This document shows, piece by piece, positions 1 through 7,200 of a stretch of DNA of 64,000 bases. The DNA comes from a virus. Where the stretch lies: IMG/VR virus record IMGVR_UViG_3300008267_000054, positions 52,440 through 116,439 of that record; one strand, given 5' to 3'. The position numbers and the translations under genes were made by a program. Below the pieces are notes generated by a model. That model did no database searches. It was not told the DNA's origin and saw only the letters and a list, made by a program, of their open reading frames with translations. The first letter of the stretch is position 1. Every line of letters begins with the position of its first letter.

Positions 1-1608
1 GAATCACCATTAACAGCTGCATACAAGTATATTGAAACAGCACCTAAGGGAGCGTATGCACTAGCATCAAGTAATAAAGGTGATGATTATATAAGAGTTA
101 AAAAGTTTGTTGAAGATCATGGAGAAAATGGTAAGTATGCAAGACCAGGGATATCTGTTCAAGAGCTTCCAATGGATCCAAAACCTTTACTATATAAAAA
201 TCGTAATGATGAGTTTAAAGGAAAGGGTATAAGTGCATCTGTTTTAAGAAATGATATTAAGCAGAAAAATCTCAAAAACTTCCAAACAAACTATCCAGGA
301 GTTCCAAGCGAAACTGTTTCCAATATCTTTAATATGCTTGTTAAGACTGTAAAAGAATCGGTTATGTTGACTGAGGGTGGAGGTGCCGGTCATCTAGCTC
401 ATCCATACGAAGACATGGATCTAACTTTCGCGGATATTGAAAGTATGATAGATGCAGCATTAGCTGGCAAACTTAATTTAGCACAAGAGAAGTTAGATGG
501 CCAAAATTTAATGGTATCCTATAAAAATGGTGGATTAGTAGCTGCAAGAAACAAAGGACAGCTTAAAAACTATGGTGAAAACTCTTTAAGCATCGAACAG
601 ATGAAAAAGCAGTTTAGTAATAGAGGGCAAATACAAGTTGCTTTTGTTGAAGCAATGAGAGATCTTGATAGTGCAATTAAAAATCTAAGTCCTCAAGAAA
701 AAGAAGAAATCTTTCAAAACGGAAAAAACTTTATATCGTTAGAAGTACTTTACCCTGGCACTGCAAATGTAATACCATATGGAGCAGCTCAGTTGAGATT
801 ACATCATGTTAAAACATACGATGAAAATGGTAATGTAGTTGATGAAACACAAGAGCCGGTAAAAAGATTGCAAGCAGCTTTAGAACAACAAAAGGCACAG
901 AACCAAAAAACCTACCAAATTAGAGCAACAGATCCAGCAACAATCAAACCAGACCAAGATTATGAAAGCAAGCGAAGTGAGTTTGTGCAGGAACTTGAGA
1001 AGCTAAGATCTAAGTATAACTTAAAGAGAGATGATAAAATGTCACTCTATTTTTACAATTGGTGGAAAGATTACATTACACAGAATGCTAAAGGATACAG
1101 GTACAAGATACCAGATCAAGTATTACAACTGCTAATCAATAGATGGGCATTTACTGATAAGACAACATCTATCAAGCAAATATACAATTTAATTAAAAAC
1201 GAAGACTTTAAAAATTGGGTTGTAAACTTTGATCGCACACAAGTTAATGATCAAAAGAAAATAGCTGGTCGACCGGTAGAAATGTTATTTTTAAAACTCG
1301 GAGCTCGTATATTAAAAAATCTTGAGAACCTTGTAACTCTAAATCCTGATCAGTCAGTTAGACAAATAAAAAAAGACCTCAATACATCAGTAGCTCAAAT
1401 TAAACAAGCAGCTTCATCACCAGATTATGCAGATGGCGAAGCAGCTCTGAGATTTTTAAAGAGAGAACTTGAGCGTATAAAAGATATAGGTGGTATGAGC
1501 ACAATTGTGCCAACTGAAGGTTTAGTGTTTACTTATAACGGAAAATTGTATAAGTTAACTGGTGCCTTTGCACCAATTAACCAAATACTAGGATACTTAA
1601 AATTCTAA
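1..1608 (+). CDS. Cytidylyltransferase-like / ATP-dependent ligase-like fusion protein, 5' end outside window
   Basis: The frame is open from base 1 and ends at TAA 1606-1608, so the true start lies upstream; the first internal ATG is at 172. Two nucleotidyltransferase signatures are visible. The part up to about base 300 looks like the end of a HIGH-type cytidylyl/adenylyltransferase, with the 'GISASVLRNDI' helix that resembles the family's ISxTxxR motif. Downstream are covalent nucleotidyltransferase (RNA/DNA ligase) motifs: motif I 'EKLDGQN' with the candidate adenylated Lys codon at 490, 'ARNKGQ', motif III-like 'LEVLYPGTANVIPYG', and motif IV/V-like 'EGLVFTYNGKLYKLTG' near the C-terminus. 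The gene is followed directly by the small-gene cluster, whose first ATG overlaps its stop. The role is inferred as nucleic-acid end repair or nucleotide transfer; the substrate is unknown. The two domain calls rest on short motifs. Confidence 0.65.
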   Translation, partial: ESPLTAAYKYIETAPKGAYALASSNKGDDYIRVKKFVEDHGENGKYARPGISVQELPMDPKPLLYKNRNDEFKGKGISASVLRNDIKQKNLKNFQTNYPGVPSETVSNIFNMLVKTVKESVMLTEGGGAGHLAHPYEDMDLTFADIESMIDAALAGKLNLAQEKLDGQNLMVSYKNGGLVAARNKGQLKNYGENSLSIEQMKKQFSNRGQIQVAFVEAMRDLDSAIKNLSPQEKEEIFQNGKNFISLEVLYPGTANVIPYGAAQLRLHHVKTYDENGNVVDETQEPVKRLQAALEQQKAQNQKTYQIRATDPATIKPDQDYESKRSEFVQELEKLRSKYNLKRDDKMSLYFYNWWKDYITQNAKGYRYKIPDQVLQLLINRWAFTDKTTSIKQIYNLIKNEDFKNWVVNFDRTQVNDQKKIAGRPVEMLFLKLGARILKNLENLVTLNPDQSVRQIKKDLNTSVAQIKQAASSPDYADGEAALRFLKRELERIKDIGGMSTIVPTEGLVFTYNGKLYKLTGAFAPINQILGYLKF

Positions 1609-1610
1609 TG

Positions 1611-1955
1611 ATGAAATTAAAAAGCATATTACAAAAGGAAATACTCAAAGAAGAGGAAATTCCATTGGCTGAGAAAAAAGAGGTAATTGGTGCATCACCA
1701 TTACTAAATCTCACCTTCCACCTAGACCACAAGTTCTCTAATGTTGGAGAAACTGGTAAACCCGAATTAACTTTTACAATAAGTGTTAGTTCTACTGGAG
1801 GAAAGGAGTATTACAAGATTGTGTCTGATCAGGCTGAAAAAGAAAAGTTTGAACTAGCAGTAAGAAAGGAAATTAATAAAGCTGCAAAAAGACTCAATAA
1901 GAATATGGAGTATATTGTTGAGAAGTATCAATTAAAACCAAGAGCAGAAGAATAA
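1611..1955 (+). CDS. Small protein with capsid-targeting-like N-terminal leader
   Basis: Unrecognised protein of 114 residues, lysine- and glutamate-rich. Two adjacent ATGs are available (1608 and 1611). I chose 1611 because it gives 'MKLKSILQKEILKEEE', which matches the leader on several other small proteins here (starts at 3754, 4049, 4284, 5063, 11208, 11751). The leader contains L-K-E, a possible site for a gp21-type prohead protease. The body has a beta-rich middle ('PELTFTISVSSTGGKEYYKI') and a helical lysine-rich end. It overlaps or abuts the upstream ligase stop and sits 5 nt before the next gene, so it is probably co-transcribed. No function is assigned; packaging into the head is an inference from the leader only. 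Confidence 0.7.
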   Translation: MKLKSILQKEILKEEEIPLAEKKEVIGASPLLNLTFHLDHKFSNVGETGKPELTFTISVSSTGGKEYYKIVSDQAEKEKFELAVRKEINKAAKRLNKNMEYIVEKYQLKPRAEE

Positions 1956-1960
1956 ACTAT

Positions 1961-2413
1961 ATGTTACGACAAGAAGGAGATATCTGGACAGAAAAAGGAA
2001 AAACTTGGACCATTAAGAATGGTATCAAGAGAACTGTTAGTAAATTTTCACAAGTACGAAAAGACTTGCAAACACCACTTTGCTGCCCAAATTGCAGTAA
2101 GACAATTAACCGTGTAGACGAAAAGTTTTACAAATTTAATAAGATGTGTTTGGACTGTACCATTGAATTTGAGCATGAGTTGCTTAAACAAGATAAGTAC
2201 CAAGATTATGAGCGTGCACGAGTGTTAGCAAATGTTAAAGGATGTGTAGATGATTTAGATGTGTATTTTAATGAGTATTTTCAAAACGCATCAAACAAAT
2301 CGTATGTTACAGAAGATGGAGAGGTTGAAACATGGACTGGTAACTCTGTAAAAAGAGTTGAAGAAATTGTTAAACCCGAACTAGATAAACTGAAACAGCA
2401 ATTTGAAAAATAG
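1961..2413 (+). CDS. Zinc-ribbon-like hypothetical protein
   Basis: A 150-residue protein with a CPxC...CxxC arrangement: 'CCPNCSKTINRVDEKF' followed about 20 residues later by 'MCLDC'. This is the usual layout of a small zinc ribbon. The N-terminus ('GDIWTEKGKTWTIKNGIKRT') is compact and basic, and the C-terminal half is helical and charged. Spacing to neighbours is 5 nt upstream and 3 nt downstream, indicating an operon. It lacks the MKLK leader of its neighbours. A nucleic-acid- or protein-binding role is possible but unproven. Confidence 0.7.
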   Translation: MLRQEGDIWTEKGKTWTIKNGIKRTVSKFSQVRKDLQTPLCCPNCSKTINRVDEKFYKFNKMCLDCTIEFEHELLKQDKYQDYERARVLANVKGCVDDLDVYFNEYFQNASNKSYVTEDGEVETWTGNSVKRVEEIVKPELDKLKQQFEK

Positions 2414-2416
2414 CAT

Positions 2417-3025
2417 ATGAAAATACCAGTTGAATGGATTCCAATTTTAGCAGCATTTATAACCGGAATATTCGGACCGATTATAGTACGCTTTGCAGCA
2501 AAGAAGTTTGAGTCAACAAAAGATCCCTTAAATGATGCTTTTGTGTTTGGTGAAAAGGTAGAGGAGAAATTATATAGTATGCTTGAAGAATATCAAGCTG
2601 ATAGAATTTACATTCTACAATTTCACAATGGTGGTCATTATTACCCTACAGGCAAAAGCATACAAAAATTCAGTATGTTTTATGAGGTAACTAAAGACAC
2701 AAAATACTCAATAAGAAACAATTTTCAGAACATACCAGTACATCTTTTTTCAAAAAGCTTGAAACAACTATCCGAACACAACTTTATAGCAATAGACGAT
2801 TATAAGGATCCAACTGTAGCAACATTTGGATTAAAGTATATTGCTGAGGAGAGTGGTACAAAATCATCATATTTATTTACAGTAAGGAATATTGAAGATA
2901 GATTAATAGCTGTTATGGGTTTTGATTTCTATAAAAAGAATGCATTAGCACATGATAAAACAACTGAACTACAGATAGAAGCAGCTGCTATCGGTGGTGA
3001 ACTTGCAAAATACTTAAAGAAATGA
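2417..3025 (+). CDS. Membrane-anchored GAF-like protein
   Basis: A 202-residue protein. Residues about 5-27 ('WIPILAAFITGIFGPIIVRF') form one hydrophobic segment that should anchor it in the membrane, followed by a basic stretch. The remainder has the look of a GAF/PAS-type sensor fold: 'RIYILQFHNGGHYYPTG' early, 'SSYLFTVRNIEDRLIAVMGF' later and a closing helix. The GAF assignment is from overall pattern, not from diagnostic catalytic residues. Its stop overlaps the next start (ATGA at 3022). An inner-membrane protein with a ligand-sensing domain could act during infection or superinfection exclusion; that is speculation. Confidence 0.6.
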   Translation: MKIPVEWIPILAAFITGIFGPIIVRFAAKKFESTKDPLNDAFVFGEKVEEKLYSMLEEYQADRIYILQFHNGGHYYPTGKSIQKFSMFYEVTKDTKYSIRNNFQNIPVHLFSKSLKQLSEHNFIAIDDYKDPTVATFGLKYIAEESGTKSSYLFTVRNIEDRLIAVMGFDFYKKNALAHDKTTELQIEAAAIGGELAKYLKK

Positions 3026-3456
3026 CATCAGAAGAATCAAAAGGACTTTGGCACAACATAAGAGCAAAAAGAGCTCGTGGTGAAAAGCCTGCTCCAAAAG
3101 GATCAGAGGAGTACAATAAAGCAGTGGCAGCAGCTAAAAAAATAAATGCCGATGAAGAAGTGACCATCTGTGAAAAATGTGCAGTGGCTCTTTTAGAAGA
3201 TATCAAGGCTGGTTTATTTGAAGCTGAGTACCAAGGTCGAGATGTCGCGCTTAATAAACCTATGAGAGGTGATGTTAAGAAGTTTAAGGTGTATGTTAAA
3301 AAGGGTGACAAGGTTGTGAAAGTTAACTTTGGTGATCCTAACATGAGAATAAAAAAGTCTAATCCTGAACGTAGAAAATCATTTAGAGCTAGGCACAATT
3401 GTGATAACCCTGGACCAAAAACTAAAGCTAGATACTGGTCCTGCAGAAAATGGTAA
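3022..3456 (+). CDS. Conserved phage protein with C-terminal 'RARHNCDNPGPKTKARYW' module
   Basis: A 144-residue basic protein that starts inside the upstream stop (ATGA). It seems to be composite. Residues 1-45 contain 'GLWHNIRAKRARGEKPAP', a lysine/arginine-rich module. After a 'CEKC' pair, the C-terminal half carries 'LNKPMRGDVKKFKVYV', 'VNFGDPNMRIKK' and the distinctive 'RARHNCDNPGPKTKARYW' ending in a Cys. I recognise this C-terminal module as recurring in T4-like environmental phages, without an assigned function. The cysteines (CEKC, HNC, SC) could bind a metal. Confidence 0.7.
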   Translation: MTSEESKGLWHNIRAKRARGEKPAPKGSEEYNKAVAAAKKINADEEVTICEKCAVALLEDIKAGLFEAEYQGRDVALNKPMRGDVKKFKVYVKKGDKVVKVNFGDPNMRIKKSNPERRKSFRARHNCDNPGPKTKARYWSCRKW

Positions 3457-3457
3457 C

Positions 3458-3754
3458 ATGCCGTACAAATATAAAAAAGTAGGAGACGAGTATGTCGTAT
3501 ACAAAAAATCAGGTGAGAGAGTTGGTGCAACTGCTGGTAATAAAGAAGCATTGCGTAAGTATCTTGCCGCATTACATATAAACGCTAAAGAAAATACAAC
3601 TATGACAAAAGAACAACAACTTCGTGAATACATCCGCAAAGAAATTAAAAAGGCTTTGAAAGAGGAAGAAGCAAAGCCGGATTACTTGGATGCTGATAAG
3701 GATGGTGATAAAAAAGAGCCAATGAAAAAAGCTTTTAAAGATAAAGAAAAATAA
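3458..3754 (+). CDS. Small lysine-rich protein with internal leader-like helix
   Basis: I chose ATG 3458, one base past the upstream stop, over an in-frame start at 3401 that would overlap deeply. The 98-residue product begins 'MPYKYKKVGDEYVVYKKSG', a compact beta-hairpin followed by a helix. From residue 49 (a second ATG at 3602) it reads 'MTKEQQLREYIRKEIKKALK' followed by EEE, which is nearly the same as the N-termini of the proteins starting at 11563 and 61404. The gene may therefore be a fusion of two units or carry an internal start. The C-terminus is acidic and lysine-rich ('YLDADKDGDKKEP'). Confidence 0.65.
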   Translation: MPYKYKKVGDEYVVYKKSGERVGATAGNKEALRKYLAALHINAKENTTMTKEQQLREYIRKEIKKALKEEEAKPDYLDADKDGDKKEPMKKAFKDKEK

Positions 3755-4062
3755 TGATAAAGCTCAAATCTTTATTAAAAGAAGAGATGACTAATTTGGG
3801 TGGAATGAAAATTCCAATCCAACTTGTAGATCTTTATTTTGCATTGGAAAAATGTCCAAAGGGCAACATATACGCATCTGCTCAAGATCAAACTAGATTA
3901 TTTAAAGCTTTGAGTAAATTTGGAGAAACCGCGGTTGTACAACCACTACTAAACAAAATTAATAATGTTTATGGTGAAAAGGGTTTTTATCTACTTAACC
4001 AGCAGGAAATTGATCCAACTAAACCAATAATGTTTCACTACATACCAAATGATCAAGCTTAA
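3754..4062 (+). CDS. Small protein with MIKLKSLLKEE leader
   Basis: Unrecognised 102-residue protein whose ATG shares the final A of the upstream TAA. The first ten residues, MIKLKSLLKE, match the recurring leader, and L-K-E fits a gp21-type cleavage site. After the leader the sequence reads as a helical domain ('IPIQLVDLYFALEKCPKG', 'TRLFKALSKFGETAVVQPLL'). Its 3' end overlaps the next gene by 14 nt. Possible head-internal protein; nothing in the body reveals a function. Confidence 0.7.
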   Translation: MIKLKSLLKEEMTNLGGMKIPIQLVDLYFALEKCPKGNIYASAQDQTRLFKALSKFGETAVVQPLLNKINNVYGEKGFYLLNQQEIDPTKPIMFHYIPNDQA

Positions 4063-4291
4063 AGAAATTTTAGACGAAAAGAAGGAAGTTTATGTTCCTT
4101 ATATGTACTCCAAGGATGGATTTGGATGTCATGTATGTAAGTTCTATTACAAAGAGGGTAATACCCATATGTGTAATAACGTTGATTACGTTAAGTATAA
4201 TAAGGGTAGTGAGGTGTTGGTAGATAATAATGGTAAACCTATAACGGATCCATCTAAGTGGTGTTCTAACTGGTTTAAACCAAATGATTAA
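4049..4291 (+). CDS. Cysteine-rich small protein with MIKLKEILDE leader
   Basis: An 80-residue protein overlapping both neighbours (14 nt upstream, 8 nt downstream). After the leader MIKLKEILDE, which ends in L-D-E, there are four spaced cysteines: 'GCHVCKFYY', 'HMCNN' and 'DPSKWCSNWF'. The C-x2-C...C...C pattern with terminal W-C-S-N-W suggests a small metal-binding or Fe-S-like fold. If the leader is removed by the prohead protease, the mature product would be an approximately 70-residue metal-binding domain. Function unknown. Confidence 0.7.
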   Translation: MIKLKEILDEKKEVYVPYMYSKDGFGCHVCKFYYKEGNTHMCNNVDYVKYNKGSEVLVDNNGKPITDPSKWCSNWFKPND

Positions 4292-4790
4292 GTTAAGCAA
4301 TATACTAGAGACTACTAATAAGGGATACACAATCTATTGTGATATGGATGGTGTACTTTGTGATTTCAACGCCGCTTACAGGGATCTATCGGGAGGATAC
4401 ACATTTGATGAGTATATTCAAGAGTATGACGTTCGAGCAGCATGGAAATTAATAAATGATGAAGGTGCTGAATGGTGGGCAAATCTACCATGGATGCCGG
4501 GAGGAGAGCAGTTATGGAAAACAATAAAGAAATACAAACCAACTCTACTATCAGCTCCATCTGCAGACCCATCAAGTATTGAAGGTAAAAAGCAGTGGAT
4601 AAATAAACACTTAGGTTATCAAAAAGCAATATTTGTACCAGCAAAGATGAAACAAAAATACGCTGATCAGTATAGCATACTAATTGATGATTATATTAGA
4701 AACGTTGAACAGTGGGGAGCAAAAGGTGGTATTGCAATTATGCATGTTGATTTAAACACAACATTAAATGAATTACGACCATATTTATAA
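4284..4790 (+). CDS. HAD-superfamily 5'-nucleotidase-like phosphatase with leader
   Basis: A 168-residue protein with the HAD motifs in order: motif I 'YCDMDGVLCDF' (nucleophile D20, D22), motif II 'LLSAPS' (S90), a lysine in the 'KMKQKYADQY' stretch, and motif IV 'ILIDDYIRN' (D135, D136). The short cap and motif context are typical of phage 5'(3')-deoxyribonucleotidase-like HAD enzymes, which hydrolyse nucleoside monophosphates. Oddly, the catalytic domain is preceded by MIKLSNILET, a version of the leader shared with non-enzymatic neighbours. The start overlaps the previous stop by 8 nt. Phosphatase call is firm; the substrate is inferred. Confidence 0.8.
   Translation: MIKLSNILETTNKGYTIYCDMDGVLCDFNAAYRDLSGGYTFDEYIQEYDVRAAWKLINDEGAEWWANLPWMPGGEQLWKTIKKYKPTLLSAPSADPSSIEGKKQWINKHLGYQKAIFVPAKMKQKYADQYSILIDDYIRNVEQWGAKGGIAIMHVDLNTTLNELRPYL
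4782..4789 (+). promoter_or_regulatory. TATTTATA element before 4803 gene
   Basis: Exact motif overlapping the HAD gene stop codon, 13 nt before ATG 4803. Confidence 0.45.
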
Positions 4791-4802
4791 AAAACATATA
4801 AG

Positions 4803-5066
4803 ATGAATAAAAATCCCAAACTATATAATGCAGTGATGAAAAAGGACTTGCAGCTAAGTCCAGAATTACTTAATCTCATTGACGATCAAACACAAGACAT
4901 GGATCTACAAGTAATCTCTAAAGGATGGGTTGCAGATACAATTGAGATGTTAAAAGATACAGAATTAATACGCACCGATGACGAGTATGATGAAAACCTT
5001 GTTACTGAGTTGGCTGAATTAGCGAGACTAATGATTGAAAAAAGAATTCAAGTAATCGTATTATGA
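4803..5066 (+). CDS. Hypothetical acidic helical protein
   Basis: Unrecognised 87-residue acidic protein, largely helical by composition ('ELLNLIDDQTQDMDL', 'LVTELAELARLMIEKRI'). It has no leader motif and no cysteines. An exact TATTTATA lies at 4782-4789, 13 nt before the ATG and overlapping the previous stop codon, so it may begin a new transcript. Its TGA stop overlaps the ATG of the next small gene (ATGA at 5063). Confidence 0.6.
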   Translation: MNKNPKLYNAVMKKDLQLSPELLNLIDDQTQDMDLQVISKGWVADTIEMLKDTELIRTDDEYDENLVTELAELARLMIEKRIQVIVL

Positions 5067-5242
5067 AATTAAAAAACCTACTACCGATCCGAGAGGCAAA
5101 AGAGGAAATGACAGACGCAACGGTTTGTAAGATGAAACTAAAGGATGGCAGAGTTGAACATATTATGTTTGATGACAAGGATAAGAAGAACTTTGATGCT
5201 AAGACAACTAAATTTTTAGAAATTTATAAAGATGCGAAATAA
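5063..5242 (+). CDS. 59-residue protein with MKLKNLLP leader
   Basis: A short gene between two recognised frames. The ATG at 5063 overlaps the upstream TGA and the TAA at 5240-5242 overlaps the next ATG (5232). The product begins 'MKLKNLLPIREAKEEMTD', closely matching the start of the protein at 11751 ('MKLVSLLPLNLREAEKE'), including LLP and REA. The rest is a small domain ('CKMKLKDGRVEHIMFDDKDK'). The tight overlaps on both sides and the conserved leader argue that it is real. I-R-E is a possible prohead-protease site. Confidence 0.7.
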   Translation: MKLKNLLPIREAKEEMTDATVCKMKLKDGRVEHIMFDDKDKKNFDAKTTKFLEIYKDAK

Positions 5243-5567
5243 ATCCAAAATACAAGAAAACCAATTTCGTGCGTTAGTTCGTAATGAAATTGCTAAAATA
5301 ATGAAAGAACAAGAAGATGAGCAAATTCCAAGCAAGGAGAAAGGAGCTGATCAAAAGGCTCCTGAAGAGGAAAAGCCTAAAAAAGATCGTGGTGAGGCAC
5401 TTGAAAAAATCACCTACTCATACACAAGAGCTTTAAAAAACAATTTACAACAGCTATCCTCAGAAGAGCTAGCAGAAGTAATGGATTCAATATTAGACCA
5501 TTTTGGATTTGGTAAAGATGGTAAGATGGATGTTCTTAGAACATTAAAGAACAAGATCCAATATTAA
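5232..5567 (+). CDS. Small charged protein upstream of terminase
   Basis: A 111-residue protein ending 23 nt before terL. The N-terminus carries the second leader type ('QFRALVRNEIAKIMKEQEDE'), similar to starts at 3602, 11563 and 61404. A lysine/glutamate/proline-rich linker follows, then a helical domain ('SSEELAEVMDSILDHFGFG', 'MDVLRTLKNKIQY'). Its place just before the large terminase is where a small terminase might sit, but no helix-turn-helix or gp16-like signature is visible, so I do not assign that role. Confidence 0.65.
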   Translation: MRNKSKIQENQFRALVRNEIAKIMKEQEDEQIPSKEKGADQKAPEEEKPKKDRGEALEKITYSYTRALKNNLQQLSSEELAEVMDSILDHFGFGKDGKMDVLRTLKNKIQY

Positions 5568-5590
5568 TTTAGATAGGTTACAGTAGGACT

Positions 5591-7171
5591 ATGAGCGAAC
5601 AGCAAAAGTCTATAAAAGAAATTATACGGGAAGAGTATAAGAAGTGTGCAACAGACCCAGCATACTTTATGAAAAAGTACTGTGTAATTCAGCACCCAAC
5701 AAAAGGTAAAATTCCATTTCAACTATTTCCATACCAGGAAGATGCTATTAGCAAATTTAATGAGTATGATAGAAATATTATTTTAAAATCTAGACAGCTT
5801 GGTATATCAACGCTAATTGCTGGATACTCACTGTGGATGATTCTTTTCAACAATGATAAGAATATACTTGTTGTTGCAATAGATCAACAAACATCCAAAA
5901 ACCTTGTAACAAAGGTTAGAGTGATGTATGAAAATTTACCTTCCTGGCTAAGATTAAAATCAGCAGAGGATAATAAACTATCATTACGTTTAGTCAATGG
6001 TTCACAAATTAAGGCAGTTGCATCAACCGGAACATCTGGTCGTTCAGAAGCTTTATCACTTGTAATTATTGATGAAGCTGCTTTCGTAGACAATGCAGAG
6101 GAGTTGTGGGCATCACTACAACAAACACTTTCAACCGGTGGTAGAGGTATTATTTTATCAACACCAAATGGAACAGGAAACTTTTTTCACAAACTTTGGA
6201 CTGCAGCTGAATCAGGTCAAAACAAATTCAACACACTTAGACTACCTTGGCAAGTACATCCTGAAAGGGACATAAATTGGAGAAAGCGACAAGATGAGGA
6301 GTTAGGAATAAGATTAGCTGCACAGGAATGTGACTGTGACTTCTCTACATCCGGTAATACTGTTATTGATCCAGTGATACTTGGAGAAATACTGAAATCA
6401 TCTGTCAAGGATCCACTATACACAAGAGGGTTTGATAATAATTTGTGGGTATGGCAACAACCAGACTACTCAAAGGATTATATTGTAACAGCTGACGTAG
6501 CAAGAGGTGATGGTAGTGACTACTCAGGATTCCACGTAATAGAGGTGGAGTCTATGGAACAAGTAGCAGAATACAAAGGCCAACTATCAACTAAGGACTA
6601 CGGTAATATGCTTGTATCGATTGCAACTGAATACAATGATGCATTACTTGTGGTAGAAAATGCTAACGTAGGTTGGGCAACAATAGATCAAATTATTACA
6701 AGAGGTTACAAAAATCTATACTATAGTTACAAAGATAATCTATTTGATTCAGATGCTTTTTTAACAAGAGGATACGATATTGCTAATAAATCTGACATGG
6801 TCGCTGGATTTACTATGAGTCATAAGATCAGACCGCTTGCAATATCGAAAATGGATTTGTATATTAGAGAAAGAGTTTGCACAATTCGTAGCAGGAGATT
6901 GATTGATGAGTTACTTGTGTTTGTATGGAAAAACGATAAGGCACAAGCTCAAAGTGGATATAATGATGACTTAGTGTTGTCATATGCACAAGGCATGTGG
7001 GTTCGTGACACGGCTTTAAAATTAAGACAAGCTGGTATCGAGTTGAATAAGATGGCAGTCTCAAATATTCAAAAAACAATGGCGATCAGAACGACCAATA
7101 ACCTTAATACTAACCCCTGGAAAGTTGAAACAAAAAATGGTAACCAGGAAGATATTACTTGGTTATTATAG
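5591..7171 (+). CDS. terL: Terminase large subunit (gp17-like)
   Basis: The ATP-driven DNA-packaging motor and headful nuclease, 526 residues. N-terminal ATPase: upstream 'PFQLFPYQEDAI' adenine-binding region, a deviant Walker A 'LKSRQLGIST' (about 66-74, where K66 must serve as the P-loop lysine because GKT is GIS), Walker B 'LSLVIIDEA' (D161, E162), and coupling motif 'LSTPNGTGNFFHKLW'. C-terminal RNase H-like nuclease: 'VTADVARGDGSDYSGF' (D302), 'LVVEN' (E356) and 'GYNDDLVLSYA' (D459/D460). The order and length match T4 gp17 closely. It is followed by a 29-nt gap with a TATTTATA element and then the portal, the usual T4-like neighbour. Confidence 0.96.
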   Translation: MSEQQKSIKEIIREEYKKCATDPAYFMKKYCVIQHPTKGKIPFQLFPYQEDAISKFNEYDRNIILKSRQLGISTLIAGYSLWMILFNNDKNILVVAIDQQTSKNLVTKVRVMYENLPSWLRLKSAEDNKLSLRLVNGSQIKAVASTGTSGRSEALSLVIIDEAAFVDNAEELWASLQQTLSTGGRGIILSTPNGTGNFFHKLWTAAESGQNKFNTLRLPWQVHPERDINWRKRQDEELGIRLAAQECDCDFSTSGNTVIDPVILGEILKSSVKDPLYTRGFDNNLWVWQQPDYSKDYIVTADVARGDGSDYSGFHVIEVESMEQVAEYKGQLSTKDYGNMLVSIATEYNDALLVVENANVGWATIDQIITRGYKNLYYSYKDNLFDSDAFLTRGYDIANKSDMVAGFTMSHKIRPLAISKMDLYIRERVCTIRSRRLIDELLVFVWKNDKAQAQSGYNDDLVLSYAQGMWVRDTALKLRQAGIELNKMAVSNIQKTMAIRTTNNLNTNPWKVETKNGNQEDITWLL

Positions 7172-7180
7172 TTCGTGCCA

Positions 7181-7188
7181 TATTTATA
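7181..7188 (+). promoter_or_regulatory. TATTTATA element before portal gene
   Basis: Exact motif in the 29-nt gap after terL, 12 nt before the portal ATG; leader is A-rich without Shine-Dalgarno. Confidence 0.55.
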
Positions 7189-7200
7189 AAAAAAGTATAG

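Noticed and set aside
5232-5567. Small terminase subunit
   Set aside because: Position before terL fits, but there is no DNA-binding motif or gp16-like coiled-coil core; called hypothetical instead.
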